Assembly: GCA_902782885.1 (NCBI GenBank)
Contig: CACZOW010000276.1
Location: 1 to 10,695 of the forward strand
Length of the DNA: 10,695 nucleotides
Direction of reading: 5' to 3'
Source: an uncultured Ruminococcus sp.
GTDB taxonomy: Bacteria > Bacillota > Clostridia > UBA1212 > UBA1255
Below, piece by piece: positions 6,738 through 10,695 of this stretch. Both the position numbers and the translations under genes were made by a program. The notes under the pieces are model-generated. The model was not told where the DNA came from and did no database searches. It saw only the letters and a program-made list of their open reading frames with translations. Position 1 is the stretch's first letter, and every line of letters begins with the position of its first letter.

Positions 6738-8209
6738 AACGCACGACGCTGAAGCAGCTGGCCGCGTTCTGCGGCGGAGAATACCTGGGCAGCCACCCGC
6801 GCCGGACGGTGAACGCGGTGGTGACGGATTCGCGAAAGGCCGTTCGTGGCGGCGCGTTTCTGGCGCTCAAAGGCGAGAATTTCGACGGGCACGCGTTCGT
6901 CGCAAAAGCCCTTGACGGGGGCGCGGTGTGCGCGGTCGTTGACGACGCGGCCGGAGCGCGGGACGGAAAGTACGGGGACAACGCGATCCTGGTGAAGGAT
7001 ACGCTCTCGGCGTACGCGGATATTGCCGCCGGCGTCATGGCGCGGGACTTCCCGAAAACGCGGCGGATCGCGGTCACCGGCAGCGTGGGCAAAACGTCCA
7101 CGAAGGAATTGACCCACGCCGTGCTGGCGTCAGCCTTCAGAGCCGAAAAGACCAAAGCCAATCACAACAACGAAGTCGGCCTGCCCCAGACCGTGCTCGC
7201 GCTCCCTGCGGACACCGAGATCTTCGTGGCGGAGATGGGCATGCGCGGCTTCGGCCAGATCAGATACCTTGAGAACATCGTGCACCCCGAGGCGGCGATC
7301 ATCACCACCATCGGCAACGCGCACCTGGAGCTCCTGGGCAGCCGCGAGAACATCCTCAGGGCCAAGATGGAAGTGTGCCTGGGCGGCGCGCGCCTGCCCG
7401 CGGACAAACCGTTCCGGCTGATCGTCAACGGCGACTGCGATCTCATGAAAGACCGCGCGGCCCTGCGCGCCATCGCCGCGGAGTACGGCTGCGATAATAT
7501 CGAGATCATCACTTTCGGCCAGGACGCGGCGTGCGATTACCGGGCTACCGAGGTCATTTCCGGCGAACACGGCATAAATTATCTGCTGATCAGCCGCGAG
7601 GGAAACTGCCACGTTGACCTGCCGCTTCCCGGCGAGCACAACGTGTACAATTCAATGGCGGCCATTGCCGCCGGCGCCCTGTTCGGCATCGCGCCCGAAG
7701 ACGCGGCGGAGGCAATGCGGCGGTACGCGGAGGAAAACAGCGGCGTCAACTCCCTGCGCCAGCGCACGGTCAGACTGGCCGGCGGCCGCCTGACGCTGAT
7801 GGATGACGCGTACAACGCCGGACCGGAGTCGATGCCGGCCTCGCTCAAAGTGATGGCGGGCTTTACGGCGGACCGGCATATTGCCGCCCTGGGAGATATG
7901 GTGGAACTGGGACCGAAATCGCCCGAATTCCATAAAGAAGTGGGTCGGACCGCTGCCGCGCAGTGCGACGCGATCTTTACCGTAGGGGAGAAGGCGCGCG
8001 ACTATGTGACGGGCTTCAAAGCCGCCGCGGTCAAAAACGCCGCGAAAAGCGCGCAGAGCTTTGACACCACCGACGCGGCATACGCCGCTGTAAAAGAATA
8101 TATTGACCGCGAATTCGCCGCCGGACGCACGGTGGCAATACTGGTCAAAGGCTCCCACATAATGCACATGGGCCGCATTTCCGCGCGCCTGGAGGAAGAT
8201 TTCAAATGA
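6734..8209 (+). CDS. murF: UDP-MurNAc-tripeptide: D-Ala-D-Ala ligase MurF
   Basis: MurF joins D-alanyl-D-alanine to the UDP-MurNAc-tripeptide, completing the cytoplasmic pentapeptide precursor. Length is 491, slightly longer than the typical 450-460. Visible motifs are P-loop GSVGKTST (116-123) followed by KE, the substrate-contact stretch NHNNEVGLPQT, EMGMRGFGQI, NAHLELLGS, GEHNVYNSMAA and DDAYNAGPESM. The late motif that usually reads VKGSR reads VKGSH here, a small deviation. The ATG overlaps the murE stop (ATGA), with GGGAGG 13 nt upstream and a nearer GGCGGA. The stop again overlaps the start of mraY by 4 bp. The gene directly follows the ligase whose product it uses and precedes the transferase that uses its own product. 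Confidence 0.96.
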   Translation: MKRTTLKQLAAFCGGEYLGSHPRRTVNAVVTDSRKAVRGGAFLALKGENFDGHAFVAKALDGGAVCAVVDDAAGARDGKYGDNAILVKDTLSAYADIAAGVMARDFPKTRRIAVTGSVGKTSTKELTHAVLASAFRAEKTKANHNNEVGLPQTVLALPADTEIFVAEMGMRGFGQIRYLENIVHPEAAIITTIGNAHLELLGSRENILRAKMEVCLGGARLPADKPFRLIVNGDCDLMKDRAALRAIAAEYGCDNIEIITFGQDAACDYRATEVISGEHGINYLLISREGNCHVDLPLPGEHNVYNSMAAIAAGALFGIAPEDAAEAMRRYAEENSGVNSLRQRTVRLAGGRLTLMDDAYNAGPESMPASLKVMAGFTADRHIAALGDMVELGPKSPEFHKEVGRTAAAQCDAIFTVGEKARDYVTGFKAAAVKNAAKSAQSFDTTDAAYAAVKEYIDREFAAGRTVAILVKGSHIMHMGRISARLEEDFK

Positions 8210-9192
8210 AAGTGTACGAGATACTGATCTGCATGGCGGCGGTGTTTGCCGCGGGCGTTCTGCTGGGACCGGTCGTGATCCCGCTGATGCGGCGGCTGAA
8301 ATTCGGTCAGTCCGAACGCGACGACGGGCCGCAGAGCCATCTGAAAAAGCAGGGCACGCCCACGATGGGCGGTTGGATCTTCCTGATACCGATCGTGGCC
8401 GCGGCGGTGATCTGCGCGATCATATGGCATGATCTCTGGCTGCTGTTTCCGGCGCTCTCTATGCTGGGCTTCGGCATCGTAGGTTTCCTGGACGATTTCA
8501 TCAAGGTCAAAAAGCGCAAAAAAGGCCTGTACGCCTGGCAGAAGATGCTGATGCTGCTGCTGTTCTCGCTGGGCATCGCGCTGTGGCTGTATTTCAAAGG
8601 CGGGGACAATATCACCGTCCTCCGCTTCGATATGTTCCGCGCTCACGCTGAACTGGATCTCAAATGGTTCTTTATCCCGTACGCGGTGTTCGTGCTGCTG
8701 GCCACTACCAACGCGGTCAATCTCACCGACGGTCTGGACGGCCTGGCATCCGGCATCAGCACGATCGTATTCGCGATGATCTCCTGCGTGGCGTTCACGC
8801 TGGAAGCTTCGCGCACGCTGCAGCTCACCGGCTTCATGTGCGCCGCCGCGCTGCTGGCGTTTCTGGTATTCAATTACAACCCGGCCCGCATTTTTATGGG
8901 CGACACGGGCTCGCTGGCGCTGGGAGGCGGAATAGCGGTGTTGACGCTGATGATGCGCCGCCCGCTGATAATGCTGATCGGCGGCATGATCTTCGTGATC
9001 GAGGCGCTCAGCGATATAATCCAGGTGGGCGTGTACAAGGCGTCCGGCCGCAAAAAGCGCGTGTTCAAAATGGCGCCGATCCATCACCATTTTGAACTTT
9101 CGGGCTGGAGCGAAAAGCGCGTGGTGTGGAGCTTCTGGGGCTTCGCGCTGGTGTGCTGCGTATTTACTTATTTCAGTATCTGTATGATCTGA
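8206..9192 (+). CDS. mraY: Phospho-MurNAc-pentapeptide transferase MraY
   Basis: This integral membrane enzyme transfers phospho-MurNAc-pentapeptide from UDP to undecaprenyl phosphate on the inner face, forming lipid I. It has 328 residues (family about 320-360) with about ten hydrophobic segments. Signature motifs are all present: SHLKKQGTPTMGG near the N-terminus, FLDDFIK with the Asp pair 96-97, NLTDGLDGLASG (172-183), FNYNPARIFMGDTGS (ending at 236, with Asp233) and the HHH motif at 293-295 within HHHFELSGW. GGAGGA (8191-8196) lies 9 nt before the ATG, inside the end of murF. In E. coli and B. subtilis murD comes next; here a 57-bp G-rich gap leads straight to ftsW. Confidence 0.97.
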   Translation: MKVYEILICMAAVFAAGVLLGPVVIPLMRRLKFGQSERDDGPQSHLKKQGTPTMGGWIFLIPIVAAAVICAIIWHDLWLLFPALSMLGFGIVGFLDDFIKVKKRKKGLYAWQKMLMLLLFSLGIALWLYFKGGDNITVLRFDMFRAHAELDLKWFFIPYAVFVLLATTNAVNLTDGLDGLASGISTIVFAMISCVAFTLEASRTLQLTGFMCAAALLAFLVFNYNPARIFMGDTGSLALGGGIAVLTLMMRRPLIMLIGGMIFVIEALSDIIQVGVYKASGRKKRVFKMAPIHHHFELSGWSEKRVVWSFWGFALVCCVFTYFSICMI

Positions 9193-9249
9193 CGGAACGG
9201 GCCAGGGGCCGGAACGCGTTGACGGACGGCAGCGGGCGGGGGAAACGAA

Positions 9250-10422
9250 ATGGCGCGGAAAAAGCGTGTTGACAACGACATCCATACCAACATCAGTTAC
9301 TCCCAGGTGGACTTCTGGCTGCTTTTAAGCGTTGTCCTCCTGGTGGGTATCGGTACGATGATGATCTTCAGCGCCAGTACGCCCAGTTCCTACTCCAAAA
9401 CGCCGGATTCCACCGCATATGACGTGCTGAAAACGCAGATCGTGTACACCGTGGTGGGTATTGCGATCCTTTTTGTGGTCAGCATGGCGGATTACAAATA
9501 TCTGCAGCCGCTTTCGCTGGTTCTCTTCGGAGTGGCCACGGCGCTTATGGCGGCGGTGTTCACGCCGCTGGGCATCACGCTCAACAACGCCCGCCGCTGG
9601 ATCGATCTGAAGGTCATCACTTTCCAGCCGTCGGAGGTCCTCAAGCTGGCGGTGGTATTTTTCATGGCGTACGTATTGTCCAACCCGGCAATACGCAGAA
9701 AGGCGGTCGGGCTGTGGGGGATACTGATATTCGTTGCCCCCATCGCGCTCAACGTGCTGATGCTGGTCAGGCAGCCGCACATCAGCTGCGTGCTCATAAT
9801 TTTGCTGATCACGGCGTCAATGATGTTCGCCGGTAAAGTGAAATGGTACACGTTCGCGGTAACGATCGTGCTGGGCGTGGCGGCGGTGGTGGCGGTACTG
9901 CTGTTCGTCAAGAGCAACGAGGGTCTGTCCCTCGATTATATCATCAAGCGCGTCGCGGCGCACGGCGGCGAGGCGGAAAACGAGGCGGATACGTACCAGG
10001 CAACGCAGTCAATGCTGGCGATCGGTTCCGGCGGCCTGTTCGGCAGGGGTTTCGGCCGCAGCGTGCAGAAATATCTTTACCTGCCCGAACCTTATAATGA
10101 TTTCATTTTTTCGATCCTCGCCGAGGAGCTGGGCCTCGTGGGCGTGCTGCTGGTGATCGTGCTGTTCATCATCCTGATCATGCGCGGCTACAAGGTGTCC
10201 CGCAACGCTCCGGATATGTTCGGCGCACTGGTGGCGTACGGAATCACCACGAATGTGGCGATCCAGGTGGTGCTCAACCTGGCCGTGGTGAGCAAGCTCA
10301 TGCCGGTCACGGGTATTTCGCTTCCGTTCTTCAGCTACGGCGGTACGTCGCTGTGGATAATGCTCGCCGGCATGGGCGTGGTGCTCAATATCTCGAAGCA
10401 GTCAAGGTATTCGAAGTTTTAG
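9250..10422 (+). CDS. ftsW: SEDS-family septal peptidoglycan polymerase FtsW/SpoVE
   Basis: FtsW-type SEDS proteins are multi-pass glycosyltransferases that polymerise lipid II with a class B PBP. The 390 residues give about ten membrane segments after a short basic tail. Motifs are NNARRWI (112-118; usually NGARRW), FQPSE (125-129), RQPHIS (174-179, where many family members have QPDxGT), LPEPYNDFIFSILAEELG with Asp284 at the conserved TDFIF aspartate needed for activity, and SLPFFSYGGTS ending at 367. GGGGGA lies about 7 nt before the ATG. The gene and its C-terminus look complete. It is the last gene of the visible operon, and murG, its usual neighbour, does not follow. FtsW, SpoVE and RodA cannot be fully separated by sequence; the dcw location favours FtsW or SpoVE. 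Confidence 0.94.
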   Translation: MARKKRVDNDIHTNISYSQVDFWLLLSVVLLVGIGTMMIFSASTPSSYSKTPDSTAYDVLKTQIVYTVVGIAILFVVSMADYKYLQPLSLVLFGVATALMAAVFTPLGITLNNARRWIDLKVITFQPSEVLKLAVVFFMAYVLSNPAIRRKAVGLWGILIFVAPIALNVLMLVRQPHISCVLIILLITASMMFAGKVKWYTFAVTIVLGVAAVVAVLLFVKSNEGLSLDYIIKRVAAHGGEAENEADTYQATQSMLAIGSGGLFGRGFGRSVQKYLYLPEPYNDFIFSILAEELGLVGVLLVIVLFIILIMRGYKVSRNAPDMFGALVAYGITTNVAIQVVLNLAVVSKLMPVTGISLPFFSYGGTSLWIMLAGMGVVLNISKQSRYSKF

Positions 10423-10432
10423 TTCGCTGATG

Positions 10433-10468
10433 GGTTAATTATTCATATAAGTACTAAGAATAATAACC
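10433..10468. other. AT-rich hairpin after ftsW
   Basis: GGTTAATTATTC (10433-10444) is complementary to GAATAATAACC (10458-10468) with one bulged base, leaving a 13-nt loop. It starts 10 bp after the ftsW stop and lies between ftsW and a possible gene on the other strand. No T-run follows on either strand, so it is at best a weak bidirectional terminator; I see no standard terminator for the operon. Confidence 0.5.
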
Positions 10469-10531
10469 TCAACTGTTATGTATGGAAAGGAACTGTCCCA
10501 CACGGTTTGATAATCATATTCTAACGCAGGC

Positions 10532-10695
10532 TCATGCTGTCGAGTTAATCCGAGTCTCCATCTCTTTGATAAACCGCATCATTTCATCAAAATCAGGATA
10601 GTTTCCATGCCAAAGTCGCGAAAACCGCAGGAAAACGGAGCTTTTGCGAGAAAACCGGAGCTTTCGCGCTGTACCGAGTGACGAAACCGAGCCGC
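10532..10695 (-). CDS. Possible C-terminal end of an unidentified minus-strand gene
   Basis: Read on the minus strand, a frame stays open from the right edge to a TGA at 10532-10534 (54 codons including the stop). The last 27 residues or so look protein-like, with LWHGNYPDFDEMM followed by a helical, charged stretch RFIKEMETRI and the end NSTA. The part nearer the edge is Arg/Ser/Lys-rich and is read from short repeats (10617-10668), so it may not be coding. I recognise no family. It would converge on ftsW. It could be a real gene tail, a decayed mobile-element gene or chance. Confidence 0.3.
   Translation of the reverse strand, partial: GSVSSLGTARKLRFSRKSSVFLRFSRLWHGNYPDFDEMMRFIKEMETRINSTA
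10617..10668. repeat. Short imperfect repeats with inverted ends
   Basis: GAAAACGGAGCTTTTGCG (10631-10648) and GAAAACCGGAGCTTTCGCG (10650-10668) are near-identical direct repeats, and a partial GCGAAAACCG precedes them at 10618. The block is bounded by exact 7-bp inverted ends, CGCGAAA (10617-10623) and TTTCGCG (10662-10668). It resembles an intergenic palindromic repeat, but the window ends 27 bp later. Confidence 0.6.

Noticed and set aside
9213..9249. Internal promoter before ftsW (TTGACG near 9218)
   Set aside because: No -10-like sequence lies at a suitable distance in the G-rich stretch that follows, and TTGAC words are common throughout this window.

Overview
The window is the front half of a dcw (division and cell wall) cluster from a bacterium that looks like a GC-rich member of the Firmicutes, probably Clostridia. 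The evidence is the Firmicutes-style gene order, a division PBP with two C-terminal PASTA domains, a DivIC/FtsL-type protein in the ftsL slot, strong GGAGG-like ribosome sites and a MurE with the meso-DAP signature DNPR. By eye the coding part is about 60% GC. Genus cannot be read from this sequence.

Layout. Positions 1-158 hold a tandem array of a 53-bp unit; its inverted repeats form two complete intrinsic-terminator-like hairpins facing the operon. Positions 159-317 are non-coding, with a small palindrome, a 10-bp periodic tract and an A/T-rich UP-like stretch. A strong sigma-A-type promoter (TTGACA, 18 bp, TAGAAT) lies at 318-347, followed by a leader of about 290 nt with a 13-bp hairpin. 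GTGTCAT boxes with 10-bp phasing overlap the promoter and the start of the transcript and look like a MraZ operator. Eight genes follow, all on the + strand: mraZ, rsmH, ftsL-like, pbpB/spoVD-type PBP, murE, murF, mraY and ftsW/spoVE. Gaps are 13-57 bp, and murE/murF and murF/mraY overlap by 4 bp (ATGA). From 10423 the composition turns AT-rich, with a hairpin, the possible C-terminal end of a minus-strand gene and short repeats up to the right edge.

How the genes work together. MurE and MurF extend UDP-MurNAc-L-Ala-D-Glu to the pentapeptide. MraY loads that precursor onto undecaprenyl phosphate to make lipid I. FtsW (SEDS glycosyltransferase) and the class B PBP (transpeptidase) polymerise and cross-link septal wall, assisted by the FtsL-like protein. 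MraZ is a DNA-binding regulator that probably controls the operon, and RsmH methylates 16S rRNA. murD, normally between mraY and ftsW, is absent, and murG does not follow ftsW.

I did not find a previously undescribed system. The parts that best repay a second look are the terminator-like array, the putative MraZ boxes, the long leader and the break after ftsW.
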